Made by a program: the position numbers and the translations under genes. A stretch of 64,000 nucleotides of DNA from Streptomyces actuosus. Its GTDB lineage: Bacteria; Actinomycetota; Actinomycetes; Streptomycetales; Streptomycetaceae. Below the pieces are notes generated by a model. The model saw only the letters and a program-made list of their open reading frames with translations. It was not told the DNA's origin and searched no databases. The first letter of the stretch is position 1. Every line of letters starts with the position of its first letter. The stretch is taken from NCBI RefSeq assembly GCF_016921115.1, contig NZ_JAFFZS010000034.1:1-64000 (forward strand), read 5' to 3'. Shown here one piece after another: positions 53,142 to 61,795 of this stretch.

Positions 53142-53936
53142 ATGCCGATACCCGGGACACCCAGCCGCGCCGAACTCGTCGAACACCTCGTCCGCACCCG
53201 CATCGCGGGCGACGTCGCCACGCCCCGCGAGAACAACCTCTCGCACTACCGGAAACTGGCGAACGGCGACCGCAACTACTGGCTCGGACTGGAGCTCGGC
53301 GACCGCTGGAACGACGAGCAGGACGTGCTCGCGGTGATGGCGGAGCGGGTCGGCGTCAACGACGACCCGGAGTACCGGTACGGCCAGGACACCATCGACC
53401 CGGAACTGACCGTCGCCGCTCTGGAGCGCCTGGCCGGGCGGCTGCGCAAGGCCGCCGACGGGCAGCAGCGGGTGCTGTTCGCCACCGGGCACCCCGGCGG
53501 CCTGCTCGACGTCCACCGCGCCACCGCCGCCGCCCTGCGCGCGGCGGGCTGCGAGATCGTCGTCGTCCCGGACGGACTGCAGACCGACGAGGGGTACGTG
53601 ATGCAGTTCGCCGACGTGGCGGTGCTGGAGCACGGCGCCAGCCTCTGGCACACCCACTCGGGGGAACCCATGCGCGCGATCCTCACGGCGCTGGAGCGGT
53701 CGGGCCGCCCGCTGCCCGACCTGGTCGTCGCCGACCACGGCTGGGCCGGGTACGCCGGCCGGCACGGCGTCGACTCCGTCGGCTACGCCGACTGCAACGA
53801 CCCGGCGCTCTTCCTCGCGGAGGCGGAGGGCACGCTCCAGGTAGCCGTGCCGCTGGACGACCACGTCACCAGCCCCCGCCACTACGACCCGATGACGGCG
53901 TACCTGCTGGCGGAGGCGGGGCTCGGGGACCGGTAG
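53142..53936 (+). CDS. Conserved phosphatase-annotated protein
   Basis: A 264-residue protein; ATG 53142 (MPIPGTPSRAELVEHLVRTRIAG) is preferred, ATG 53133 possible. CACAAT at 53129 could be a -10 box that would make the message leaderless. Features are PRENNLSHYRKLANGDRNYWLGLELGD, a nucleotide-binding-like turn FATGHPGGLLDVHRATAAAL, VVPDGLQTDEGYVMQFADVAVLEHGA and VVADHGWAGYAG. Orthologues are commonly labelled phosphatase in Streptomyces genomes, but no standard phosphatase motif is visible, so the function is open. Codon use is typical. Confidence 0.75.
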   Translation: MPIPGTPSRAELVEHLVRTRIAGDVATPRENNLSHYRKLANGDRNYWLGLELGDRWNDEQDVLAVMAERVGVNDDPEYRYGQDTIDPELTVAALERLAGRLRKAADGQQRVLFATGHPGGLLDVHRATAAALRAAGCEIVVVPDGLQTDEGYVMQFADVAVLEHGASLWHTHSGEPMRAILTALERSGRPLPDLVVADHGWAGYAGRHGVDSVGYADCNDPALFLAEAEGTLQVAVPLDDHVTSPRHYDPMTAYLLAEAGLGDR

Positions 53937-54324
53937 ACCGGGCGGGTCACGGCCGGGGGCACGGCCTCTGCTCCCGGCACCGCGCGGACCTCGGGGTCCG
54001 ACCGGGGCAGACCTCCGGTTCGGATCAGGGCGACCGGGACGACGCCGGGGAATGCCTCTCGGCCCCCGCCCTGCCCGCTCGCGCCTCTTCTCGATCCGAA
54101 CGGCGCCCGCGTCGCGGCGACCGACCCGAGGGGCCGCCGGGACCCCGCAGGGGCCGTCGACGAGGGCGGCGACCGGTCCGGGAGGCGGGCGACACCGCAC
54201 GACCGCGGCCACGGCCTCCGCCTCGACCGGGCCCCCGCCCCGGCGCACGACGCCGGCGTCCCGACGCGCGGGGCGCCGACGGCTCACCGCGGAACCACGC
54301 CTCGCCGCGGCAGGCGCAGCGCCT
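53937..54324. other. Intergenic, no feature seen
   Basis: 388 bases between convergent genes. It is GC-rich with no clear hairpin or ORF of protein-like composition. Confidence 0.45.
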
Positions 54325-55191
54325 TCAGCGCGGGACGCGGACCACGCCCTCCTGGATCACCGAGATGGCGAGCCGGCCGTCCTGGGTGTAGATGCGGGCC
54401 TGGCCGAGGCCCCGGCCGCCGGACGCCGAGGGGGACTCCTGGTCGTACAGCAGCCACTCGTCGGCGCGGAAGGGCCGGTGGAACCACATGGCGTGGTCCA
54501 GGGACGCCCCGACGACGTCGCCGACCGCCCAGCCGCCCCGGCCGTGCGCGAGCAGGACGGAGTCGAGGAGCGTCATGTCGGAGACGTAGGTGGCGAGGAC
54601 GACGTGCAGCAGGGGGTCGTCGGACAGCTTGCCGTTGGTGCGGAACCACACCTGGGAGTGCGGTTCGCGCGGCTCGCCGTACCTGCCGTAGGGCGGCTCC
54701 TCCACGTAGCGCAGGTCGATCGCCTCGCGGGCCTGCAGGAAGCGGAGGACGACGTCGGCGTCGAGGTGGTCGTAGCCGCCGAACCGCTCGCGCGAGGTGG
54801 GCAGCGAGGCCGGGTCCGGCGCGGGTGGCATCGGGACCTGGTGGTCCAGGCCCTCCTCGTACGTCTGGAACGACGCCGACAGGACGAAGATCGGCCTGCC
54901 GTGCTGGACGGCGACCACCCGGCGGGTGGTGAACGAGCGGCCGTCGCGGAGGCGCTCGACCGTGTACACGATGGGGGCGCCCGGGTCGCCCATGCGCAGG
55001 AAGTACGCGTGGAGCGAGTGGGCCGTCCGGTCCGCCGGGACCGTCCGCCCCGCGGCGACCAGCGCCTGGGCGGCGACCTGCCCGCCGAAGACGCGCGGGA
55101 CGACGGCGGAGCGGGACCGGCCGCGGAAGATGTTCTCCTCGATCTGCTCCAGGTCGAGCAGATCGAGGAGATCCTGGAGTGCCTGGCTCAT
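54325..55191 (-). CDS. tesB: Acyl-CoA thioesterase II
   Basis: A 288-residue double-hotdog thioesterase from ATG 55191 (MSQALQDLLDLLDLEQIEENIFRG). TesB marks are RVFGGQVAAQALVAAGRTV, SLHAYFLRMGDPGAPIVYTVERLRDGRSF, VLATYVSDMTLLDSVLLAHG with the catalytic Asp, and SLDHAMWFHRPFRADEWLLYDQESPSA. It hydrolyses acyl-CoA to free acid and CoA. It begins 36 bases after the upstream acyl-CoA dehydrogenase and is probably co-transcribed with it. Confidence 0.94.
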   Translation of the reverse strand: MSQALQDLLDLLDLEQIEENIFRGRSRSAVVPRVFGGQVAAQALVAAGRTVPADRTAHSLHAYFLRMGDPGAPIVYTVERLRDGRSFTTRRVVAVQHGRPIFVLSASFQTYEEGLDHQVPMPPAPDPASLPTSRERFGGYDHLDADVVLRFLQAREAIDLRYVEEPPYGRYGEPREPHSQVWFRTNGKLSDDPLLHVVLATYVSDMTLLDSVLLAHGRGGWAVGDVVGASLDHAMWFHRPFRADEWLLYDQESPSASGGRGLGQARIYTQDGRLAISVIQEGVVRVPR

Positions 55192-55227
55192 GGCGTTCGG
55201 CTGCAGCGGCCGGTGGCCGCTCTCGCC

Positions 55228-56385
55228 CTACAGCCCCATGTCCTTGGCGATGATCGTCTTCATGATCTCGCTGGTGCCGCCGTAGATGCGGTTGACGCGG
55301 TTGTCGGCGTACAGGCGGGCGATCGGGTACTCGTTCATGAACCCGTAGCCGCCGTGCAGCTGGAGGCAGCGGTCGATGACGCGGTGGGCGACCTCGGTGC
55401 AGAAGAGCTTCGCGGAGGCGGCCTCGGCAGGGGTCAGTTCACCGGCGTCGAGGGCCTCCGTCGCGCGGTCGGCGACGGCCTCGGCCGCGTCGACCTCGGC
55501 CTGGCAGGCGGCCAGCTCGAACTTGGTGTTCTGGAAGGCGGCGACGGGCTGGCCGAAGACGACACGGTCCTGGACGTACTGCTTGGCGAACCGGACGGCG
55601 GCCTTGGCCTGCGCGTAGGCGCCGAAGGCGATGCCCCAGCGCTCGGAGGCCAGGTTGTGGCCCAGGTAGTAGAAGCCCTTGTTCTCCTCGCCGAGGAGGT
55701 CCTCGACGGGAACCTTCACGTCGACGAACGCCAGCTCGGCGGTGTCGGAGGTCTTCAGGCCGAGCTTGTCGAGCTTGCGGCCGACCGAGTAGCCCTCGGC
55801 CTTGGTGTCGACCACGAAGAGGGAGATGCCGTGGCGGCGGTCCTCGGCGGTGGGAGCGGCCGTGCGGGCGCAGACGATCATGCGGTCGGCGTGCACGCCG
55901 CCGGTGATGAAGGTCTTGGCGCCGTTGAGGACGTAGTGCGTGCCGTCCTCGGAGAGCTTGGCGGTGGTCTTCATGCCCGCCAGGTCGGAGCCGGTGCCCG
56001 GCTCGGTCATCGCGATGGCCCACATCTCCTCGCCGGAGACGAACTTGGGCAGGTAGCGCTTCTTCTGCTCGTCGGAGGCGAGCAGCTTGATGTAGGGCAG
56101 GCCGAGCAGGACGTGCACGCCGGAGCCGCCGAAGGAGACACCCGCGCGAGCGGTCTCCTCGTACAGGACGGCCTCGAACTTGTACGAGTCGATGCCGGCG
56201 CCGCCGTACTCCTCGTCGACGCGGATGCCGAAGACACCCAGCTCGGCGAGCTTGTAGTAGAAGTCGCGCGGCGCCTGGCCGGCTGCGAACCACTCGTCGT
56301 AGACGGGTACGACCTCGGCCTCGATGAAGGCGCGCACGGTCTCCCGGAACGCCTCGTGATCCTCGTTGAACACCGTACGGCGCAC
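55228..56385 (-). CDS. Acyl-CoA dehydrogenase
   Basis: A 385-residue flavoprotein with GTG start 56385 (MRRTVFNEDHEAFRETVRAF) behind GGAGGTGG. It has the full acyl-CoA dehydrogenase fold: AIAMTEPGTGSDLAGMKTTA, YVLNGAKTFITGG, ASERWGIAFGAYAQAKAAV, QLHGGYGFMNEYPIARLYAD. The chain-end IYGGTSEIMKTIIAKDMG is of the long/medium-chain type, where the catalytic base sits in YGGTSE. It introduces the 2,3 double bond in an acyl-CoA. It forms a likely pair with tesB. Confidence 0.92.
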   Translation of the reverse strand: MRRTVFNEDHEAFRETVRAFIEAEVVPVYDEWFAAGQAPRDFYYKLAELGVFGIRVDEEYGGAGIDSYKFEAVLYEETARAGVSFGGSGVHVLLGLPYIKLLASDEQKKRYLPKFVSGEEMWAIAMTEPGTGSDLAGMKTTAKLSEDGTHYVLNGAKTFITGGVHADRMIVCARTAAPTAEDRRHGISLFVVDTKAEGYSVGRKLDKLGLKTSDTAELAFVDVKVPVEDLLGEENKGFYYLGHNLASERWGIAFGAYAQAKAAVRFAKQYVQDRVVFGQPVAAFQNTKFELAACQAEVDAAEAVADRATEALDAGELTPAEAASAKLFCTEVAHRVIDRCLQLHGGYGFMNEYPIARLYADNRVNRIYGGTSEIMKTIIAKDMGL

Positions 56386-56562
56386 GCCGCCACCTCCAGC
56401 TACCTGTCTAAGCGCTTGCTCAGACTTGAAGATACCGGTGAGTACGGCAACTCGTCCAGGGTGAGGTGCGCCACCCGACCGCCCGGGAACGGACGGCGAA
56501 GCCGGACGCGCGGCGCCCGCGGTCGCGCCGCCGCGGGGAAAGGGGCGGGTTCGCGGACCCCC

Positions 56563-57165
56563 TCAGCCCTGCGCCGCACCGGCCGCCGCGAAGGCCCCCC
56601 GGGCCATCCGGTGCAGTAGTTCGGCCGTCACCCCGCGACCCGGCAGCGTCCCGCCCCGCCCGAGGTACGGCGTGGAGTTCAGCAGGCCGAAGACCGAGTG
56701 CACCGCCGACCGGGCCGCCGCCTCGCCCAGTTCCGGGTAGACCTCGCGCACGACCTGCACCCACAGCTCGACGTACTGCCGCTGCAGCTGGCGGACCAGC
56801 TTGCGGTCGCTGTCGCGCAGCCGGTCCAGCTCCCGGTCGTGCAGGGTGATCAGCGGGCGGTCGTCCAGCGCGAAGTCGATGTGCCCCTCGATGAGCGAGT
56901 CCAGCACCTCGCCCGCCGCCACCCCGTCCGCCTCGGCGACCCGCCGCTTCGCGCCCGTCAGCAGCCGTCCGCTGATGCCGACCAGCAGCTCGGCGAGCAT
57001 GGCGTCCTTGCCCGGGAAGTGCCGGTACAGGCCCGGCCCGCTGATTCCCACGGCCGCGCCTATCTCGTCCACGCCGACGCCGTGGAAGCCGCGGTCGGCG
57101 AAGAGCCGGGCGGCTTCCTTGAGGATCTGCTCACGGCGGGTCGGGGCGTCGGTTCTGGTGGCCAT
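56563..57165 (-). CDS. TetR-family regulator of the leucine-degradation operon
   Basis: A 200-residue protein from ATG 57165 (MATRTDAPTRREQILKEAARLF). The HTH is FADRGFHGVGVDEIGAAVGISGPGLYRHFPGKDAML, and the C-terminal domain of the acyl-CoA-linked TetR group follows (ALDDRPLITLHDRELDRLRDSD). It is divergent from accD1 across a 94-base gap that holds two matching palindromes, so it most likely represses the operon and itself, with an acyl-CoA as inducer. That ligand is inferred from context. Confidence 0.9.
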   Translation of the reverse strand: MATRTDAPTRREQILKEAARLFADRGFHGVGVDEIGAAVGISGPGLYRHFPGKDAMLAELLVGISGRLLTGAKRRVAEADGVAAGEVLDSLIEGHIDFALDDRPLITLHDRELDRLRDSDRKLVRQLQRQYVELWVQVVREVYPELGEAAARSAVHSVFGLLNSTPYLGRGGTLPGRGVTAELLHRMARGAFAAAGAAQG

Positions 57166-57187
57166 GCCTGCAATTCTAGACAGGCAG

Positions 57188-57231
57188 GTTAGCGGTCGTT
57201 AACCTGAAGGAAATGGTTAACGCTCATTAAC
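57188..57231. promoter_or_regulatory. Twin TetR operators before accD1
   Basis: GTTAGCGGTCGTTAAC (57188-57203) and GTTAACGCTCATTAAC (57216-57231), both of the form GTTARCG-N2-CRTTAAC, with centres 28 bases apart. A TAGACA (57177) to TTAACC (57199) promoter for accD1 would be covered by the first site. Confidence 0.82.
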
Positions 57232-57259
57232 AGTCACCGCTGGGTGAGGGGACCGCAGG

Positions 57260-58891
57260 ATGCAAGAGGCACCGGAGCTGACGAGCGCGGCCGACCCCGC
57301 GTCGGAGGCCTGGCAGGCCAACGAGGAAGCGCACCGCGCCCTCGTCGAGGAGTTGCGCGGCAAGCTCGCCGCCGCCCGCCTGGGCGGCGGCGAGAGGGCC
57401 CGCGCCCGGCACACCGCGCGCGGCAAGCTGCTGCCGCGGGAGCGGGTGGACACGCTGCTCGACGCGGGCTCGCCGTTCCTGGAGCTGGCACCGCTGGCCG
57501 CCGACGGAATGTACGACGGGCAGGCCCCGGCGGCCGGGGTGATCGCCGGGATCGGCCGGGTCAGCGGCCGCGAGTGCGTGATCGTCGCCAACGACGCCAC
57601 CGTCAAGGGCGGCACGTACTACCCGATGACCGTGAAGAAGCACCTCAGGGCCCAGGAGGTGGCCCTGGAGAACCGCCTGCCCTGCCTGTACCTGGTCGAC
57701 TCCGGCGGCGCCTTCCTGCCCATGCAGGACGAGGTCTTCCCGGACCGCGACCACTTCGGCCGGATCTTCTACAACCAGGCCCGCATGTCCGGCGCCGGGA
57801 TCCCCCAGATCGCGGCGGTGCTCGGATCGTGCACGGCCGGTGGCGCGTACGTGCCGGCCATGAGCGACGAGGCGGTCATCGTCCGCAACCAGGGGACGAT
57901 CTTCCTCGGCGGTCCGCCGCTGGTGAAGGCCGCCACCGGCGAGGTCGTCACCGCGGAGGAACTGGGCGGCGGAGAGGTGCACTCCCGCGTCTCGGGCGTC
58001 ACCGACCACCTCGCCGAGGACGACGCGCACGCCCTGCGGATCGTGCGCACGATCGTCTCCACGCTCCCCGCCCGCGGCGCCCTGCCCTGGCAGGTGGAGC
58101 CGGCCGCGGAACCGAAGGCCGACCCCCACGGCCTGTACGGTGCCGTGCCCGTGGACTCCCGCACCCCCTACGACGTGCGCGAGATCATCGCCCGGATCGC
58201 CGACGGCTCGCGCTTCGCGGAGTTCAAGGCCGAGTTCGGGCAGACCCTGGTCACCGGATTCGCCCGGATCCACGGGCACCCGGTGGGCATCGTCGCCAAC
58301 AACGGGATCCTGTTCTCCGAGTCGGCCCAGAAGGGCGCGCACTTCATCGAGCTGTGCGACCAGCGCGGGATCCCGCTGGTGTTCCTGCAGAACATCTCCG
58401 GGTTCATGGTCGGCCGGGACTACGAGGCGGGCGGCATCGCCAAGCACGGCGCCAAGATGGTCACGGCCGTGGCGTGCACGCGGGTGCCGAAGCTGACGGT
58501 CGTCGTCGGCGGGTCGTACGGCGCGGGGAACTACTCCATGTGCGGGCGGGCCTACTCGCCCCGCTTCCTGTGGATGTGGCCGAACGCCAAGATCTCCGTC
58601 ATGGGCGGCGAGCAGGCCGCCTCCGTCCTCGCCACCGTCAGGCGGGACCAGCTCCAGGCCCGTGGCGAGGAGTGGCCCGCAGAGGAGGAGGAGGATTTCA
58701 AGGCGCCGATCCGCGCCCAGTACGAGCACCAGGGCAACGCCTACTACGCCACCGCCCGCCTGTGGGACGACGGGGTCATCGACCCGCTGGACACCCGTCA
58801 GGTGCTGGGGCTGGCCCTCACGGCCTGCGCCAACGCGCCACTTTCCCAGCGGGACACCACGGCGCCCCACTTCGGCGTCTTCCGGATGTGA
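57260..58891 (+). CDS. accD1: Acyl-CoA carboxylase carboxyltransferase subunit (methylcrotonyl-CoA type)
   Basis: A 543-residue carboxyltransferase from ATG 57260. It transfers CO2 from carboxybiotin to an acyl-CoA, very likely 3-methylcrotonyl-CoA. N-terminal RARHTARGKLLPRERVDTLLDAGSPFLEL, the biotin/CoA pockets VKGGTYYPMTVKKHLRAQEV and GSCTAGGAYVPAMSDEAVIV, and the C-terminal oxyanion region PLVFLQNISGFMVGRDYEAGGIAKHGAKMV are all present. It is the first gene of the operon and is followed 11 bases later by the biotin-carboxylase subunit gene. Confidence 0.93.
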   Translation: MQEAPELTSAADPASEAWQANEEAHRALVEELRGKLAAARLGGGERARARHTARGKLLPRERVDTLLDAGSPFLELAPLAADGMYDGQAPAAGVIAGIGRVSGRECVIVANDATVKGGTYYPMTVKKHLRAQEVALENRLPCLYLVDSGGAFLPMQDEVFPDRDHFGRIFYNQARMSGAGIPQIAAVLGSCTAGGAYVPAMSDEAVIVRNQGTIFLGGPPLVKAATGEVVTAEELGGGEVHSRVSGVTDHLAEDDAHALRIVRTIVSTLPARGALPWQVEPAAEPKADPHGLYGAVPVDSRTPYDVREIIARIADGSRFAEFKAEFGQTLVTGFARIHGHPVGIVANNGILFSESAQKGAHFIELCDQRGIPLVFLQNISGFMVGRDYEAGGIAKHGAKMVTAVACTRVPKLTVVVGGSYGAGNYSMCGRAYSPRFLWMWPNAKISVMGGEQAASVLATVRRDQLQARGEEWPAEEEEDFKAPIRAQYEHQGNAYYATARLWDDGVIDPLDTRQVLGLALTACANAPLSQRDTTAPHFGVFRM

Positions 58892-58902
58892 GGGGAACGT
58901 CC

Positions 58903-60819
58903 ATGTTCGACACGGTCCTTGTGGCCAACCGGGGCGAGATCGCCGTGCGCGTCATCCGCACGCTGCGGTCGATGGGCATCCGCTCGGTGGCCGTCTTCTC
59001 CGACGCGGACGCCGGCGCCCGGCACGTCCGGGAGGCCGATACGGCGGTGCGGCTCGGCCCGGCGCCGGCCGCGCAGAGCTATCTGTCGACCGAGCGCATC
59101 CTCGACGCCGCGGCGCGCTCCGGCGCCCGTGCCGTCCATCCCGGCTACGGCTTCCTCGCGGAGAACGCCGGCTTCGCCCGCGCCTGCGCCGAGGCCGGGC
59201 TGGTCTTCATCGGCCCGCCGGCCGACGCGATCGCCCTGATGGGCGACAAGATCCGGGCGAAGGAGACCGTGCAGGCCGCAGGTGTGCCGGTGGTCCCCGG
59301 CGGTCGCGATCCGCACCTGGCCGAGGCGGCCCGGGACCTGGGCGCGCCGGTGCTGCTGAAGCCCTCCGCGGGCGGCGGCGGCAAGGGCATGCGCCTGGTG
59401 CGGGACATGAGCACCCTGGACGACGAGATCGCCGCCGCCCGCCGCGAGGCCCGGGCGTCCTTCGGCGACGACACGCTCCTCGTCGAGCGCTGGGTCGACC
59501 GGCCGCGGCACATCGAGATCCAGGTCCTGGCCGACGCCCACGGCAACGTGGTGCACCTGGGCGAGCGCGAGTGCTCGCTCCAGCGCCGGCACCAGAAGAT
59601 CATCGAGGAGGCGCCGAGCGTGCTCCTCGACGAGGCCACGCGCGCGGCGATGGGCGAGGCGGCCGTCCAGGCGGCCCGCTCGTGCGGCTACCGCGGCGCG
59701 GGCACGGTGGAGTTCATCGTCCCCGGCGGCGATCCCTCGCAGTACTACTTCATGGAGATGAACACCCGTCTGCAGGTCGAGCACCCGGTGACGGAGCTCG
59801 TCACCGGCCTGGACCTGGTGGAGTGGCAGGTGCGGGTGGCCGCCGGGGAGCCTTTGTCCCTCGGCCAGGACGACATCACGCTGACCGGGCACGCCGTCGA
59901 GGCCCGCATCTGCGCCGAGGACCCGGCCCGCGGCTTCCTGCCGTCCGGCGGCACGGTGCTGATGCTGCGCGAGCCGCAGGGCGACGGAGTGCGGACCGAC
60001 TCGGGTCTCACCGAGGGCACGGAGGTCGGCAGCCTGTACGACCCGATGCTGTCGAAGGTCATCGCCTACGGCCCCGACCGGGCGACGGCCCTGCGGAAGC
60101 TGCGCGCGGCGCTGGCCGGGACGGTGACGCTGGGCGTGCAGACCAACGCCGGGTTCCTGCGCCGCCTGCTGGCCCATCCGGCGGTCGTCCGGGGTGAGCT
60201 GGACACCGGCCTGGTCGAGCGGGTGGTGGACGAGCTGGTCGCCACCGAGGTACCGGAGGAGGTGTACGAGGCGGCGGCGGCCGTGCGCCTCCAGGCGCTG
60301 GAGCCGGAAGGGGGCGGCTGGATCGACCCGTTCTCGGTGCCGAGCGGCTGGCGGATGGGCGGCACGCCCCGCTCCGTCGCGGTGCCGCTCCGGGTCACCG
60401 ACCCCGTGGAGTACACCCCGCGCGGCTCGCGCACCGTCACCGGCGACTCCGTGGCGGTGACCCTCGACGGCGTCCGCCACACCTTCCACCGCGCCGCCGA
60501 CTGGCTGGGCCGCGACGGCGACGCCTGGCACGTGCGCGACCACGACCCGGTCGCGGCCTCCCTCGGCCGCAGCGGCCACCTGGGAGCCGACTCCCTCACC
60601 GCGCCGATGCCCGGCACGGTCACGGTGGTGAAGGTGGCGGTCGGCGACGAGGTGACCGCCGGTCAGAGCCTGCTGGTGGTGGAGGCGATGAAGATGGAGC
60701 ACGTCATCTCCGCCCCGCACGCCGGCACCGTGGCCGAACTGGACGTCACGCCCGGCACCACGGTCGCCATGGACCAGGTGCTGGCCGTGATCACACCCCA
60801 CGAGGAGGTGGCCCGGTGA
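58903..60819 (+). CDS. accA1: Acyl-CoA carboxylase biotin carboxylase/carrier subunit
   Basis: A 638-residue protein from ATG 58903 (MFDTVLVANRGEIAVRVIRTL) behind GGGGAA. Biotin carboxylase occupies about 1-450 (HPGYGFLAENAGFARAC, ATP loop KPSAGGGGKGMRLV, CSLQRRHQKIIEEAPS, MEMNTRLQVEHPVTEL). A middle domain links to a C-terminal biotin carrier with the attachment site VEAMKMEHVI. It carboxylates its own biotin with bicarbonate and ATP. It shares a GTGA overlap with the lyase gene, so translation is coupled. Confidence 0.93.
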   Translation: MFDTVLVANRGEIAVRVIRTLRSMGIRSVAVFSDADAGARHVREADTAVRLGPAPAAQSYLSTERILDAAARSGARAVHPGYGFLAENAGFARACAEAGLVFIGPPADAIALMGDKIRAKETVQAAGVPVVPGGRDPHLAEAARDLGAPVLLKPSAGGGGKGMRLVRDMSTLDDEIAAARREARASFGDDTLLVERWVDRPRHIEIQVLADAHGNVVHLGERECSLQRRHQKIIEEAPSVLLDEATRAAMGEAAVQAARSCGYRGAGTVEFIVPGGDPSQYYFMEMNTRLQVEHPVTELVTGLDLVEWQVRVAAGEPLSLGQDDITLTGHAVEARICAEDPARGFLPSGGTVLMLREPQGDGVRTDSGLTEGTEVGSLYDPMLSKVIAYGPDRATALRKLRAALAGTVTLGVQTNAGFLRRLLAHPAVVRGELDTGLVERVVDELVATEVPEEVYEAAAAVRLQALEPEGGGWIDPFSVPSGWRMGGTPRSVAVPLRVTDPVEYTPRGSRTVTGDSVAVTLDGVRHTFHRAADWLGRDGDAWHVRDHDPVAASLGRSGHLGADSLTAPMPGTVTVVKVAVGDEVTAGQSLLVVEAMKMEHVISAPHAGTVAELDVTPGTTVAMDQVLAVITPHEEVAR

Positions 60820-61787
60820 CCGTCCCGGACACCCCGGACACCGCGACCGGGCTGCCCATGACCGTCGCCGCCCGCGGCCTGCCCGCGCGGGTGCGGATCC
60901 ACGAGGTCGGTGCGCGCGACGGCCTGCAGAACGAGAAGACGGCCGTACCGACGTCGGTGAAGGCGGAGTTCGTCCACCGCCTCGCCGACGCGGGGCTGTC
61001 CACCATCGAGGCGACGAGCTTCGTGCACCCCAAGTGGGTGCCCCAGCTCGCGGACGCCGAGCAGCTGTTCCCGCTCGTCGCCGGGCTGCCGGTGGCGCTG
61101 CCGGTGCTGGTGCCCAACGAGCGCGGCCTGGACCGGGCGCTGGCGCTGGGCGCCCGCCGGGTCGCCGTCTTCGCCAGCGCGACCGAGTCCTTCGCCAAGG
61201 CCAACCTCAACCGCACCGTCGACGAGGCGCTGGCCATGTTCGAGCCCGTGGTGGCCCGCGCGAAGGCGGCGGACGTCCACGTCCGGGGCTATCTGTCGAT
61301 GTGCTTCGGCGACCCCTGGGAGGGCGCGGTGCCCCTGCCGCAGGTGGTGCGGGTGTGCCGGGCGCTGCTCGCCATGGGCTGCGACGAGCTGAGCCTGGGC
61401 GACACCATCGGGGTGGCGACCCCGGGCCATGTCACCGCGCTCCTGTCCGCGCTGGGGAGCCAGGGGGTTCCGGTCGACGCGCTGGGTGTCCACTTCCACG
61501 ACACCTACGGCCAGGCCCTCGCCAACACCCTGGCCGCACTTCAGCACGGCGTCACCACCGTCGACGCCTCGGCGGGCGGTCTCGGCGGCTGCCCGTACGC
61601 GAGGTCCGCCACCGGCAACCTCGCCACCGAAGACCTCGTGTGGATGCTGCAGGGACTCGGCATCGACACCGGCGTCGACCTCGGCCGCCTGACCGCCACG
61701 AGCGTGTGGATGGCCGACCGGCTGGGCCGTCCCAGCCCGTCCCGCACCGTACGAGCCCTGTCCCACAAGGACCCCCAGGAGCAGTGA
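60816..61787 (+). CDS. hmgL: Hydroxymethylglutaryl-CoA lyase
   Basis: A 323-residue TIM-barrel lyase with GTG start 60816. It cleaves HMG-CoA to acetyl-CoA and acetoacetate, the end of leucine degradation. Signatures are IHEVGARDGLQNEKTAVPT, SFVHPKWVPQLADA, GYLSMCFGDPWEG, VHFHDTYGQALANTLAAL (metal ligands) and the active Cys loop AGGLGGCPYARSATGNLATED. It lies between the carboxylase subunit gene and the dehydrogenase gene, with an 8-base gap to the latter. Confidence 0.94.
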   Translation: MTVPDTPDTATGLPMTVAARGLPARVRIHEVGARDGLQNEKTAVPTSVKAEFVHRLADAGLSTIEATSFVHPKWVPQLADAEQLFPLVAGLPVALPVLVPNERGLDRALALGARRVAVFASATESFAKANLNRTVDEALAMFEPVVARAKAADVHVRGYLSMCFGDPWEGAVPLPQVVRVCRALLAMGCDELSLGDTIGVATPGHVTALLSALGSQGVPVDALGVHFHDTYGQALANTLAALQHGVTTVDASAGGLGGCPYARSATGNLATEDLVWMLQGLGIDTGVDLGRLTATSVWMADRLGRPSPSRTVRALSHKDPQEQ

Positions 61788-61795
61788 TCTGAACC

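Noticed and set aside
57244..60819. 1191-codon frame joining accD1 and accA1
   Set aside because: The first half is an out-of-frame Arg/Gly-rich reading of accD1; the accA1 domain begins at ATG 58903 after its own ribosome-binding site.
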